64,000 nucleotides of DNA from Watersipora subatra (lineage: Eukaryota > Bryozoa > Gymnolaemata > Cheilostomatida > Watersiporidae). The stretch's first letter is position 1, and every line of letters starts with the position of its first letter. A program made the position numbers and the translations under genes. The stretch is taken from contig NC_088713.1 of NCBI RefSeq assembly GCF_963576615.1, positions 40,093,776 to 40,157,775 on the forward strand. Direction: 5' to 3'. Positions 36,683-47,796 of the stretch are shown here, piece by piece. The notes under the pieces were generated by a model. The model searched no databases and had not been told where the DNA came from. It saw nothing but the letters and a program-made list of their open reading frames with translations.

Positions 36683-38037
36683 TACGTAGCTTTCTGCTAG
36701 AATAGCAGAATGCTAAAAAAATGCTCGCTAGTAGAATAGCACTCGGCTATTCTGCTATTCCAGCTTTTTCTAGGAAACAAGTAAAAATATTAATTTAAAT
36801 TCAAATTTAAAGCTTGTCACCCCTCATCTATATATCAGTGATCGCAATGATAACTCGAAAGCTTATTATCCAAAAGAAATTACCATCTCTCGCCAGAAGA
36901 AAGAAGATAACTCCTAGGGAACAATGGTAGTTGCTGAAGGTATATACCTACATCAACACTGGTGTGAGATGGTTTAAAATTGTAACTGCAAGAATAGCTG
37001 CTAGGATAGTATGCTATTATAGAAGCTATTCTAACAGCTATCGCAAGCAAAATGACTCTTTGAAATTCTCTACAGATGCCCTGTAAAATTATACATGACA
37101 AAGTGTCAAAATCCATTTATCATAAAGTATGGCACAGTAATCCCTTGCTACTTTGCGGCTCACTCTTCCTAGTTTCAGTGCTTTGCGGTTAATGACAGTC
37201 AACGAAAAATTTAAAACGCAAGAAAATTAATTGAAATCCAACATAAAAGAACTAAAATGCATGAATACCCATGCAAAGAATACATAGTATTTTTAATGCT
37301 GACACAGGAGAAGCTTCCGTGAGCATCGGTGTGCAAGCGGCAGTCATTGTTTGCTATTTTTGTGCAGCGTTATGCCTTTTAAATGTGTGAGTGAAAAGTA
37401 CTTGTTAAACCGTTCAGTGAGCCTCTTAAGCTTCTACTACTTTCAATATCGTGAAATGAACTTAAAAAATTAAAAGAAATTGCTTACAAGTTAATTAAAA
37501 AGGTGTGTTTACTATATATGATAAAGGCACTGCCAAAGGTTATACCTTTTCTCATGTTTACGAACATGTTATGTCCTTCCCACAGAAAATCAAGTTAATC
37601 ACAAGTACAAATATTTAGACTAGAAAAAGTTCAAACTGTGCCCGTACTACATAAAATCATTCTTTTGCTTAAAGTACTAGAATTGAATTTTAAATATGAA
37701 CTGAAAGTCAATAAATATAAATTTAATGTAATTATCTTATAAGACATAAATACATGTTTAAAAATCAGTATAATTGTACTGGTGTAGAGATTTTGGCTCA
37801 CACACATGCTCTAAAAACTAGCCTCTATTTTGAAAACTTTCGTATATCGTGAGAGATGCCGGTCTCTATCAAACGATAAAAGTGAAGTAGTTATGTATAC
37901 AGTGAATATTCACTTAGTCCTACATGCATCTATATGCTTGGAGTTATCTTCTTTTAATGATATTCATTTGAGACAGTAATTACTCTATTGAAGACAAAGA
38001 AATTAATCCAATAACAAAGTTTAATACATTGAACTCA

Positions 38038-38043
38038 TTTATT
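38038..38043 (-). terminator. Likely poly(A) signal of the downstream caspase copy
   Basis: AATAAA on the minus strand, 122 bases past the stop codon at 38165-38167. It lies next to the TTAA (38045-38048) that is the empty counterpart of the piggyBac site in unit 2. Confidence 0.5.
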
Positions 38044-38164
38044 ATTAAGCAAGTGTTTTCATAATGTAGAGTGGAAACAGTAACATGTTCATTATTACAT
38101 GGCTTCTGTTAATGCGCCACCAAACATGCTGTCATCCCGTGTCAACAGACCATACCCATTCTGA

Positions 38165-38221
38165 TTATTGCGTATCTTTGTTAACCCCAATCAAGGCAAA
38201 CGCAACAGAATTTACCATCAA
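38165..38221 (-). CDS. Downstream caspase copy, last exon
   Basis: Acceptor ...CCTCACAG, then 18 codons including VNSVAFAL (compare the VN-x-x-VA helix in caspase p10) and a TAA stop. The usual p10 end (a 'LTR-x-LYF'-like strand) is absent in this frame, but a similar-looking segment (GLLTRDDSMF) is open in the next frame just after the stop. Confidence 0.6.
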   Translation of the reverse strand: MMVNSVAFALIGVNKDTQ

Positions 38222-40720
38222 CTGTGAGGACAATGAGAAATGAATGTCATGCCTGAGCAAAGCAATTATTGGGATCTCATCAAGTTTTCAGGTCTAATTT
38301 TAATTGTGTTAGGCTCATGCTTAATATTATAAATAAGCAATTTACAACACTAAAACAGGCATAAACTTTACCTGGAACATAAATTTACTCTTACCTGTCT
38401 CTCAAACAAAGTCTTAAGGTCTCGATGGCAGGCATGTTTGCAAAGGGACTCGACAATAGCATTAATAAACCAGGAGCCGAATCGCCGATTCCTATATGCC
38501 AGGTAACCTGTCACATTAGAATGGAGTTTAAGTGTGTTATACTAGATAGGCTGGTGAACTGAAATCATTCTTAAACATAAGATGTGCTGAGCACTAAATG
38601 AGTATATCTCAAAATTTTTACTAGAGTTAAAATCAGCCTATTTAAATAGGCAAAGAAGTACATTATTGACCGGCAAACCTATTCTTAATACACTGTTAGT
38701 TATTATGTTTACCAGGAAAACTGGCTTTCCAAATTAGCAGGTCATCAGTCTCCAAAACTGCATGAGACCTTGACAGGTGCATCAGGGTAGAGGATGGGCT
38801 TGGCTCAGAAAGTGTGGTTGGAGTTGCGGCCAAGCAAAGAGGAACTCCACTGGTAGGTAAGCTAGTAACTGATGGGAGAGAAAAACCTGGATGAGATGAT
38901 GAAGCTGAAGATTGAGCGTCAGGCACCGTGACTCTATCCCGCAATCCTACAATAAATAAAGAATTGGAAATATTTATCTCAAATGTGTTATAAATATTGT
39001 TGGTTGAGGTTTAATCATTGATTATAGTTTTACTGCATTTAGTAACCAATAATATGGAAAGATAGAGTGGAAACAATTTGATTTACAATATATAAAACTG
39101 TAATGGTTTAGTATGGTCAGATGCTTATTAATAGATGACTGTTTCATGTCAACTACATCTATGGGTAGCACAATGCAGGACAGACTCGTTTTTACAAATA
39201 GCTGCAGAAACCAGGTAACTCACCACCAGAGCATGCCTGAATAATAAGTAGTTTTGGTTTCCTATCCATCGCTGGAAAGTTCTGAGCAGACAAGGCATTA
39301 TTAATGTCTGTTCTTCGCACCATTCTTCCATCAGTCCCAGATATGCCTGTCTCAGAGCCATGACTGAGGATGATCAACACAAACATTGCATAATTTCCGT
39401 GCTCAGGCCTTTTCGTTTCATCGCTGATCACATCCAACATTCGCTGTAAGGCAACCATTAGAAGCTTAAAGTTATGTAATAAGTTTAAATAATGCATTTC
39501 ACAAACTGATTAGTGACACTTACAGAATAAATACTATTTGGTTCTAATTTCGAAATTCTAGTAAAATATTGAAAGTGCTTTGCAGCAATATTTGAGATAA
39601 ATATTAACTATTTTACCCTATGCTAACATTTGACAAACTGTTGTATTTTTATATACCATTGGGCAAGGCCTTGACCGGGATTTTGTTTGTTTTAATTTAA
39701 GCCAACAGCACGCAACCTATAGACCCTTGTGTGTCAATTTGCAATGCAAATTTCTAGACGGTCTTCTCGACAAAAATCCAAGAGCATGTTCATAGGTGAT
39801 CATTATTTTTAATGCAATTAGCAGGTGAGTAGTTGAGAAGCTGGTTTTCAGAAACCAGATAGAGTTTTGAAATAAAACATTTTTGGTGACCTGACGAAAA
39901 AAACGTAGCAAATTTGTGTGAAGTTTGGATTATATCAGCAAAAATATATAAAAGTATAACGTTTATACAGACACGCACACACACAAGCACGCGCTAGCGC
40001 ACACACAGACACACCGACACATTCACACACCAACACACCCGCACACCTACACACCTACACACCCAAACACCCAGAAACACAAACACATGTGCATCCTCAG
40101 ACGCATGCACACAAACACGTGCACACAAATGCAAGCATGCACATGCACCACAAAGTACATACGAACACATTAATACCTACACCATTGCGCACACTGCACT
40201 GACACACACACTAGCGCTAGTACTAATGTATGCTCTATCTTAGTACTAACACACTAGTAGCACAAAAACATCAATGAGGAACTTATTTACATATAACTTC
40301 TTTACACATATTATCTGCAGCAATATTAAAAGGGTTATGATACATTTAAGATTTCATAGCATTAAAATGCTGTGAGGTCATAATATTTATAAACATGCAA
40401 CAACAAAAATTGAAATATAATTTAGCACTTTTAAGAATTTTTTTTCAAATATCAGTGGTTATTTGGGAAATTTAAACAAAGTCTCAATAGTACATCTATC
40501 TTAAACTATTGTTAAAATAATGTAAGAAGATTTCACTGCAAACCTGACCAGAGAGATTTGCTTCACTAAAGCAAGAAAATCCAAGTTTATCGAAGAGCGA
40601 CCATATTCTCTGACCATCCAAAATAGACCCTTGTCTGTAATCTGAATTTCCATCAGGATATATGAAATATATGTTGTTAATAAGAAGGCAGCATCCTCTC
40701 ATGGTGCTCATTCTGTAAAC
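38165..40720 (-). CDS. Headless caspase module (downstream copy, five exons)
   Basis: Exons on the minus strand: 40544-40720, 39224-39443, 38713-38946, 38395-38507, 38165-38221. All have GT-AG borders, and phases agree across each junction (0, 1, 1, 0). Together they encode about 266 residues: the p20 start (RGCCLLINN), the catalytic His in LSHGSETG, the catalytic Cys in QACSGG, a 78-residue interdomain segment and the p10 piece (AYRNRRFGSWFIN). Caspases are cysteine proteases cleaving after Asp. There is no start codon exon or N-terminal domain in this unit: duplication stopped within the upstream intron. It may serve as an alternative 3' end of the ROCO gene upstream, or be an unexpressed copy. 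No frameshift breaks the catalytic domain. Confidence 0.85.
38395..38507 (-). CDS. Downstream caspase copy, p10 exon
   Basis: 113-bp exon encoding (G)YLAYRNRRFGSWFIN and the following helix up to LFERQ. It corresponds to the substrate-pocket loop and core of the small subunit (compare Y-x-S-W-R-N ... GSWFIQ in known caspases). The pocket Arg is kept; the usual S-W is A-Y here. Donor is GTAAGAG. Confidence 0.85.
38713..38946 (-). CDS. Downstream caspase copy, interdomain exon
   Basis: 234 bp linking the large and small subunits. It is rich in Ser, Thr and Pro, with two Asp sites that could be cut on maturation (VPD-A and ETD-D). It ends DDLLIWKASFPG, the strand leading into the p10 pocket. 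Confidence 0.8.
39224..39443 (-). CDS. Downstream caspase copy, catalytic exon
   Basis: 220 bp carrying both catalytic residues: His in LIILSHGSETG and Cys in LLIIQACSGG. The donor GTGAGT cuts in the codon after CSG. Differs from the upstream copy at 8 of 73 residues, none of them catalytic. Confidence 0.9.
39960..40225. repeat. CA-rich tract in a caspase intron (unit 1)
   Basis: Impure (CA)n and ACACAAAC repeats between the first and second caspase exons. The same position in unit 2 holds a related tract (49545-49760) with different length and phase. Confidence 0.8.
40544..40720 (-). CDS. Downstream caspase copy, first p20 exon
   Basis: 177 bp (59 codons, phase 0 at both ends) encoding VYRMSTMRGCCLLINN through DYRQGS-x-LDGQRI to ANLSGQ. 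This is the first strand and the Arg-containing loop of the large subunit. It differs from the upstream copy at 11 of 59 residues, the most diverged of the five exons. Confidence 0.85.
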
Positions 40721-43700
40721 CTGTTTTAACAAAAGGCACAACTTAGAAATCCCAACAAGAAATGTTAATGACTTAGTTCAGTTCACATGAATTTAGTTAC
40801 AGCTTATTTTACTAACAGGGATCACCTTTACTTTGCTTAGTACACATTTAACTAGTTAATAGTTAATATAGTTAATATCCAACAGATGCGAGATGAATAG
40901 AGAAAAATATGAGAGCATTGGTTGTATTTTTGTATGCAAGAAGTGTCTTCGGATTCCTGAAATTGCTGCAAGCCGAACGGTAATCTATCACATCATTGGT
41001 AAATGACTTTCTAGTCTTGCTAGAATTTTATATGAAGTTATGAAAAAGATGTTGCAATGAGGAAAAAAGGATTGCGGAATAATTACATTAAAATTGAAGG
41101 CTTTTCATCCTTTATCTGTAATACATCAGTGATCGAAATGATAATAGCTCAAACGTGTACAATCAAAAAGGAGTTATCATCTTTTGCCAATAGCAAAAAC
41201 ATAACTCTTAGGGAACACCGGTAGTTGCTAAAAGTAGCGACATATATCTACACCAACACTAGTGTGAGATGGCTCAAATTTTTACTCTTAACAGGAAAAC
41301 ATAATGTCGCTCTTCACAAACTTAAAAACAATTTATTGCTCTCATTTATCAAATAGTTTTTAAAAGGACAAGTTTCTCACAGAATCATAAACATTAACAA
41401 TTGCTATGATAGTAGCTTCAAAGAGTACTGTCAGCAAGCAGTTGCTTTCTCTTGTCAGCAGTGTTGAGATAACTCATAAGAATGGTTGATTTTTCTTTAA
41501 ATTTGCAAAATGTACATCCATTGTCGCTGGTGATGAGATGTTTTATTTGGTTCTGCTTATATTACTATTTTCAACATGCAAAGTGTCCTAGACTCAACAA
41601 GCATTTCTTTTGTCCACATGGTTTACATTGCAAATAAAAGGTTTTCATTCAAAATAAGTATATGGAACTGATCTCTCTAAATAATTTTATTATAAAAAAT
41701 CTGTTGGAGTTGTGAAAGCATAAATGACAGCTCACAAAACTCTAGAAAAGAGTGCCTAAATTTTGTTTATATAATAGGAAGTTATATGCATACAAAACAG
41801 CAGCCGCTGTTGAATTGGTACAGAAAGCCTGCACAAGATGCTAAAATAGTACAAGGTAAAACAACTGCATAACATAGAACTGATCACAAACATTGTTGAG
41901 ACACGCAAGATATCAAAAGTGACACACTGATCATATTCATAACTTATGATTTGTTTGATTCAAAACTTGTGAACTGCAAAGAATAACCTTGTATATGAAA
42001 CCATCTGGTTCCTCAATATTAACAAGGTAAATCAGAATAACATGATATCGGTAATTTATTAGTAATATATTTATGTAATACTACAATGTAAGAATAGATT
42101 AGGTGAGAGTTTCTATGTTTGAAAAGCAAATCATCCCTCAGAGCAGCAACGTCATAGAGGATAAAACGAGATAACTATGTCAGTAGATTGGTCAGTAAAC
42201 GCTACAGCTGTCTGAAGGGGTGTAGACTGGTGTACCAGGTAATTAATCTGGGTTAGGTGGGTTGTATCCAGGGAACAAAAACAGTCTTTTTCGAAGAGTG
42301 CAGTCCATACTTGGCTGTTGTCCATCTCCATACTGTATGCTTTGCCTTCTCACTTTCTCCCTAATCTAGTGTAGCAGAAAACAGTGTCACCGAGTATACA
42401 TTTGTAATAGTTCTATAAATATCACAACTTTACAAACATAGTAATTCTTTACAATTGTCTGCAAAATCTAATTTAACACTCGACTTATAACCACTTTTCA
42501 AACATGAAAACAATTAGATTTTAACCTAAAGCTGCCTGAAATAATAAAACATGTTGTAACATTTAAAAAAAGATTGGGCGCAATTTGAGAATTTTCAACC
42601 AAGTCTGAAGCTTTTTGAAACGTCTTGAATAAGTACACATATGTTTAAAGTTATCATTCATATAGTTAGATTTAACAATTAATAAAATAATAATTTTTAA
42701 TAATATTTAGCAACTCTTTCTTCATTCATTTCCTTCAATTTTAAAATAATGAACTTCAAGCATGCCTCGCGGTAGAAGTGAACAAAAAAAAGGCCAAAGG
42801 TTTTTAGAATTTATGCAAATACTATATAAATATGAGCAAACATCTTCAGATCAATTATTTCAGCAACTAAACGTCTCTGAAAAGGTCCTGTAGAAAAATT
42901 GACCATGAAGGTTGATAGCCGCTATTGTAGCATTCTGCTAGAATAGCAGAATGCTAACAAAATGCTAGCTAGCATTTTCTAAGAAGCAAGTAAAAATATT
43001 AATTTAAATTCAAATTTAAAGCTAGTCACCCCTCATCTATATATCAGTGATCGCAATGATAACTCGAAAGCTTATTATCCAAAAGAAATTATCATCTCTC
43101 GCCAAAAGAAAGAAGATAACTCCTAGGGAACAATGGTAGTTGCTGAAAGTATATACCTACATCAACACTGGTGTGAGATGGTTTAAAATTGTAACTGCAA
43201 GAATAGCTGCTAGGATAGTATGCTATTATAGAAGCTATTCTAACAGCTATCGCAAGCAAAATGACTCTTTGAAATTCTCTACAGATGCCCTGTAAAATTA
43301 TACATGACAAAGTGTCAAAATCCATTTATCATAAAGTATGGCACAGTAATCCCTTGCTACTTTGCGGCTCACTCTTCCTAGTTTCAGTGCTTTGCGGTTA
43401 ATGACAGTCAACGAAAAATTTAAAACGCAAGAAAATTAATTGAAATCCAACATAAAAGAACTAAAATGCATGAATACCCATGCAAAGAATACATAGTATT
43501 TTTAATGCTGACACAGGAGAAGCTTCCGTGAGCATCGGTGTGCAAGCGGCAGTCATTGTATGCTATTTTTGTGCAGCGTTATGCCTTTTAAGTGTGTGAG
43601 TGAAAAGTACTTGTTAAACCGTTCAGTGAGCCTCTTAAGCTTCTACTACTTTCAATATCGTGAAATGAACTTAAAAATTAAAAGAAAATGCTTACAAGTT

Positions 43701-44245
43701 ACTTAAAAAGGTGTGTTTACTATATATGATAAAGGCATTGCCAAAGGTTATACCTTTTCTCATGTTTACGAACATGTTATGTCCTTCCCACAGAAAATCA
43801 AGTTAATCACAAGTACAAATATTTAGACTAGAAAAAGTCCAAACTGTGCCCGTACTACATAAAATTATTCTTTTGCTTAATGAACTAGAACTGAATTTTA
43901 AATGTGAACTGAAAGTCAATAAATATAAATTCAATGTAATTATCTTTTAAGAAATAAATACATGTTTAAAAAGCAGTTTAATTGTAGTGGTGTAGAGATT
44001 TTGGCTCACACACATGCTCTAAAAACTAGCCTCTATTTTGAAAATTTTCGTATATCGTGAGAGATGCCGGTCTCCATCAAATGATAAAAGTGAAGTAGTT
44101 ATGTATACAGTGATTATTCACTTAGTCCTACATGCATCTATATGCTTGGAGTTATCTTCTTTTAATGATATTCATTCGAGACAGTAATTACTCTATTGAA
44201 GACAAAGAAATTAATCCAATAACAAAGTTTAATACATTGAACTCA

Positions 44246-44251
44246 TTTATT
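44246..44251 (-). terminator. Displaced poly(A) signal of the upstream caspase copy
   Basis: AATAAA on the minus strand, the counterpart of 38038-38043. The piggyBac element separates it from its stop codon (47740-47742) by about 3.5 kb, so the ROCO-caspase transcript must either read through the element or end within it. Confidence 0.45.
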
Positions 44252-44530
44252 ATTAACCCTATGCGTACCAAGACCGACATTTGTCGGTTTACGAGCAATG
44301 TCTCAGCGTACCAAAACCGACAAACCCGACATTTTTGCCGTTTTCGATAGACCTTTTTTAAAACGTTTTATTTATTTTAAAATTAACGTTAAAAATTAAA
44401 ATTAAAAATTTGAGCAGTTTCAGTAAATTTTTTAATACTGTTTTGACGCTATAAATAATAAATTTTATGCGCATGTGCAAAAAGAACACGTTGTAAAGAT
44501 TGGATCTTTCTTTATGGAAAACTGATCAAC

Positions 44531-46195
44531 ATGGACGGACGTGATAATTTGAGCTCGGCTAAAAAAATTTGTTTAGAGGATGATATCGACTGGTTCGAAA
44601 GTGAGGAAGAGGATTTCAGGTCAGAAGAATGTGGGGAAGATGATGAGAGTGAAAAAGAAGATCGACAGAGTGAATCTGATGACGAAAGTGAGAGTGAAAC
44701 GACCGACGTTGAACCAGGGAGTAATTTCGGATTTCAAAGAGGAGCTGATCTAAAACCGAAAGAACTGCATTTTGATGAGAGCTTGGCAGGTGTACAAAGT
44801 CGAATTACTGGACAGATAAGTATTTTCAATTATTTACAGCTTTTTATTACATCGGCCATCATGAATGTTATAGTTAACGAGACAAATAGGTATGGCCTTC
44901 AAAAACATGGCGATGCATGGGAGTCTGTCGATGGCAAAGATATTTGGCGAGTTTTTGGTTTAGTTTTGCTCATGGGTATTGTCAAGAAGCCTACTTTGGT
45001 GTCGTATTGGTCTACCAATCCGTTATTATCAACGCCAATGTTTAGTAAAATGATTTCGAGGAATAAGATTTTAATGGTTTTGAACAGTTTGCATTTCACT
45101 GACAATTCGGAAAACCCTGATGGCAATAAGTTATTCAAGCTAGGAAATGTTTTTACCATGATATCTGACCGGTTATCTTCTGTTTTGCTGCCTGGTAAAT
45201 TTATATCTATAGATGAAAGCTTGCTGGCTTGGAAAGGACGGCTCAGCTTCAGGCAGTATATTCCATCTAAAAGATCTAGATTTGGAATAAAGCTATTTGC
45301 TCTCTGCGATGCTGTCTCTGGCTATGTGCACAAGCTGTCTGTGTACATTGGTGATGAGCGAGAACAAGCCGAAGGAACTGGTAGAGGAATCACTCACAAC
45401 ATAGTGATGAAATTAATGAATGGTTTGCTTAATTCGGGTCGTTGTTTATATATGGATAATTATTATAATTCGCCAGAGTTAGCAGCTGAACTTATTAAAA
45501 ATAACACTCATGTTTGCGGAACTCTGCGTGCAAACAGAAAAGGTGTTCCTAAAGATTTGAAAGTTTGCAATGGAAAAGCTATTAAAAAAGGTGAAACAAC
45601 AAGCTTTTCTAATGGAGAAAGTATGATTGGCTGTTGGAGAGATAAGAAATATATTTCTGTAATTTCAACTATGCATAAAAACTTGGATGTCGTAGATACA
45701 GGCAAAGTAAACTATAAAGGGGATAAAGTTTGCAAACCAGCTGCTATTTTGGATTACAACCGATACATGGGAGGAGTTGACAAATCTGATCAAAATTTGC
45801 ATTATTATAATGCTGCGCGTAAAACCATGAAATGGTACAAAAAACTATTTTTCCATTTATTAGATATTTGTGTGTACAATGCAGCCATTGTTTATAGAAT
45901 CCGTAGCGGTTGTAAAATAACTGACTTAGAGTTTCGACAGAAATTAATTGAACAAATATTTGAATACACTGGATCTTGCCGCAAAAACACTGTTCCCCGC
46001 GCTTCAACTTCTTCCGCTCATCGATTAGTGCTAAATAGTCCAGGAAAAGGTAAACGAGCTAAATATAGAATTTGTAGGCGCTGCCCAAAGCGAGCTAATG
46101 ACAACACCCGTAAGCGAGACGAAACTAGATTTAAATGCCAAGCATGTGGAGTACCTTTGTGCGAACCCTGTTTTGAGCCTTACTATGCTAAATAA
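44531..46195 (+). CDS. piggyBac-family transposase
   Basis: 554 residues, single exon, ATG start, no breaks. It catalyses cut-and-paste transposition at TTAA. Residues 1-60 are acidic, as usual for the family. The core (about 95-455) includes 'NETNRYG', 'YWSTNP', 'MISRNKI' and 'LHFTDN'. The three catalytic Asp are at about 228 (FISIDES), 309 (LYMDNYY) and 417 (GGVDKSD). A C-terminal Cys-rich zinc-binding domain has the pattern C515-x2-C518 ... C536-x2-C539 ... C544-x2-C547 (counted by hand). Length and order match active family members, so it may still be functional. Its own promoter would lie in 44257-44530. Confidence 0.95.
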   Translation: MDGRDNLSSAKKICLEDDIDWFESEEEDFRSEECGEDDESEKEDRQSESDDESESETTDVEPGSNFGFQRGADLKPKELHFDESLAGVQSRITGQISIFNYLQLFITSAIMNVIVNETNRYGLQKHGDAWESVDGKDIWRVFGLVLLMGIVKKPTLVSYWSTNPLLSTPMFSKMISRNKILMVLNSLHFTDNSENPDGNKLFKLGNVFTMISDRLSSVLLPGKFISIDESLLAWKGRLSFRQYIPSKRSRFGIKLFALCDAVSGYVHKLSVYIGDEREQAEGTGRGITHNIVMKLMNGLLNSGRCLYMDNYYNSPELAAELIKNNTHVCGTLRANRKGVPKDLKVCNGKAIKKGETTSFSNGESMIGCWRDKKYISVISTMHKNLDVVDTGKVNYKGDKVCKPAAILDYNRYMGGVDKSDQNLHYYNAARKTMKWYKKLFFHLLDICVYNAAIVYRIRSGCKITDLEFRQKLIEQIFEYTGSCRKNTVPRASTSSAHRLVLNSPGKGKRAKYRICRRCPKRANDNTRKRDETRFKCQACGVPLCEPCFEPYYAK

Positions 46196-47619
46196 ATTTC
46201 CAAATTGTATTTAAAATAATTTAGTTTATGCAAATGCTTTGTTGTGTTGTTAGCTATTGTACATACACTTGCTGAAATGTCATGATATATTGTAGTTGTT
46301 GTGCATTGCTATGTTGTATTTGTTGCCCACGGCCCTCTTCAGGGCCACATATAATCAAAGAGTTCAGTTCTCATATTGTTCTGCCATCTGGCAGGATTTC
46401 TCCATCATTTGCCGTTTCTGTTCATAATAAATGTTGCTTCCTGTTTTTTGCTGCTTCACCAACTGTGTGAATACAGGCTCACCACTCAATTCTTCTTGTG
46501 CACAACCAGTTAACCTTTGCTGCAGCACACATGCATCCATGCGATCAGTTTGCAAAATTGTTACATGAATCTATAGTTTCAAGAAATGCATATCAATCTG
46601 ACAGAAAAAAATAATAACTGAATATATAGATTTGAAGTTGCAGTGTTTGCAAGCTGCCCGGAGGAAAAAATCTCAGTCTGTAGGAAAATATTTCAGCTTT
46701 TAGATGCATATTCATTTGCAGTTTTATATAAATTTGCACCAGAGTTTGAGGGGCCATGTCCGGTAACTGCAGCACTGCTCGTCGCCATGGCGTCAGGAGC
46801 ATTTCGTAGGTCTGCACCCGCGATGCACAGGGGCACCTAACTACACTTTTGATGTGCTTGGACAACCCATTTTTTTTGCAAACTCTTGTATAAATATGAC
46901 ACCATGCAGATGCTTATCATGAACCGTTTTTAGCAGAGATAATGCTTCTAAAAGTGTATTTGTTATCGAAATTTCATGGTAGAGGGGTGACAACTTCGTC
47001 GAATCTGGCTTGTGACTAAAGTGTTCCCAGTCGATGTACAGGGAATATATGGCTGTTTGTTGAAAAATTTCTAAGCTTTCAAATGCATATTCATTTACAG
47101 CTCCATGCGAATTTGCATGCGAGTTATAGCCAAGTTTAGACGACCATGTCGCGCCTCCATTATTCGCAGGTTGTTAGAGTCTTGCGCCGAAAATTTCGAG
47201 AGGCGTTCCTGCATTGCAACGGAGCTTGTAACTCCGCGTTCAATGCTCTTCGACGATCAGTTTTTTTTGCAAAACATTGTGAACATATGACTCTATGCAA
47301 GTGTCTTTAGTACAACATGGTCAATTACTTATATCAATTAGAAAAATACAATTGAAAATGGCATACAAAAATAAAAATTTCATCGCTTCAGCAAATCGAC
47401 ATTTTTGTTGGCAAATATTTGTGAGTTATCTACACAGAAGAAGCATCAGCTTGTAGAGAAAATTCTCAGCTTTCTTATGCATACTAATTTATGCAACTGC
47501 CACAATTTTGTTGTAAGTTACTGCAGTTTCTATGCGTTCATGTCGGCAGCTCAAATCGCGCAAGTTATTGCACGGTACTCTAGTGGTTTTTCCATCGTAA
47601 CCGCGCGGTCGCTAAAGGG
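46196..47619. repeat. Non-coding right arm of piggyBac with three diverged tandem repeats
   Basis: 1.4 kb without a gene. A unit of about 380-395 bp recurs three times with decay: 'atgcatattcattt' at about 46704 and 47083, 'atgcatactaattt' at about 47477; 'ttttttttgcaaa' near 46869 and 47261. It has more GC and CpG than the host DNA around it. Such subterminal repeats could be transposase binding sites. Confidence 0.6.
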
Positions 47620-47739
47620 TTAAGCAAGTGTTTTCATAATGTAGAGTGGAAATAGTAACATGTTCATTATTACATGGCTTCTGTTAATGCACCACCAAAC
47701 ATGCTGTCACCCCGTGTCAACAGACCATACCCATTCTGA

Positions 47740-47796
47740 TTATTGCGTATCTTTGTTAACCCCAATCAAGGCAAACGCAACAGAATTTACCATCAA
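47740..47796 (-). CDS. ROCO-caspase, last exon
   Basis: 57 bp, 18 codons and TAA, identical in protein to the last exon of the downstream copy. It includes VNSVAFAL and ends VNKDTQ. As in the other copy, the expected final p10 strand is missing from this frame but a look-alike is open in the +1 frame after the stop. Confidence 0.6.
   Translation of the reverse strand: MMVNSVAFALIGVNKDTQ

Larger units (their letters stand above)
34030..40860. repeat. Segmental duplication, unit 1 (headless caspase copy plus 3' flank)
   Basis: Aligns over its length with 40882-50460 (unit 2) once the piggyBac insertion there is removed. 34030-38050 is 3' flank; 38165-40720 carries five caspase exons on the minus strand. 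Identity looks highest (few differences per 100 bases) between about 35.3 and 39.2 kb. Similarity ends near 40860, inside the intron just before the position where unit 2 has the linker exon at 50495. Breakpoints therefore lie in an intron and in the flank. Confidence 0.9.
44257..47619 (+). mobile_element. piggyBac transposon, apparently complete
   Basis: Flanked by TTAA at both ends (44253-44256 and 47620-47623), the piggyBac target. The ends begin CCCTATGCG and, from the right, CCCTTTAGCG. The 3363-bp body holds one intact transposase gene. The unit 1 copy of the flanking DNA has the empty site at 38045-38048 (ATTATTAAGCAAG), which proves the insertion and its exact borders. The left end has a short perfect hairpin ACCGACA-TT-TGTCGGT (44273-44288). 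Confidence 0.95.

Noticed and set aside
36650-36780. Possible CRISPR-like array in the 'agaatgcta' repeats
   Set aside because: Copies are inverted, not direct, lack regular spacers, and the DNA is from an animal.
36880-37116. 78-aa frame repeated at 43092-43325
   Set aside because: Lies in the 3' flank of the duplication. The surrounding non-coding DNA is equally conserved, and no domain or splice sites fit.
44899-46007. Several minus-strand frames of 65-87 codons
   Set aside because: Shadows of the piggyBac transposase gene on the opposite strand.
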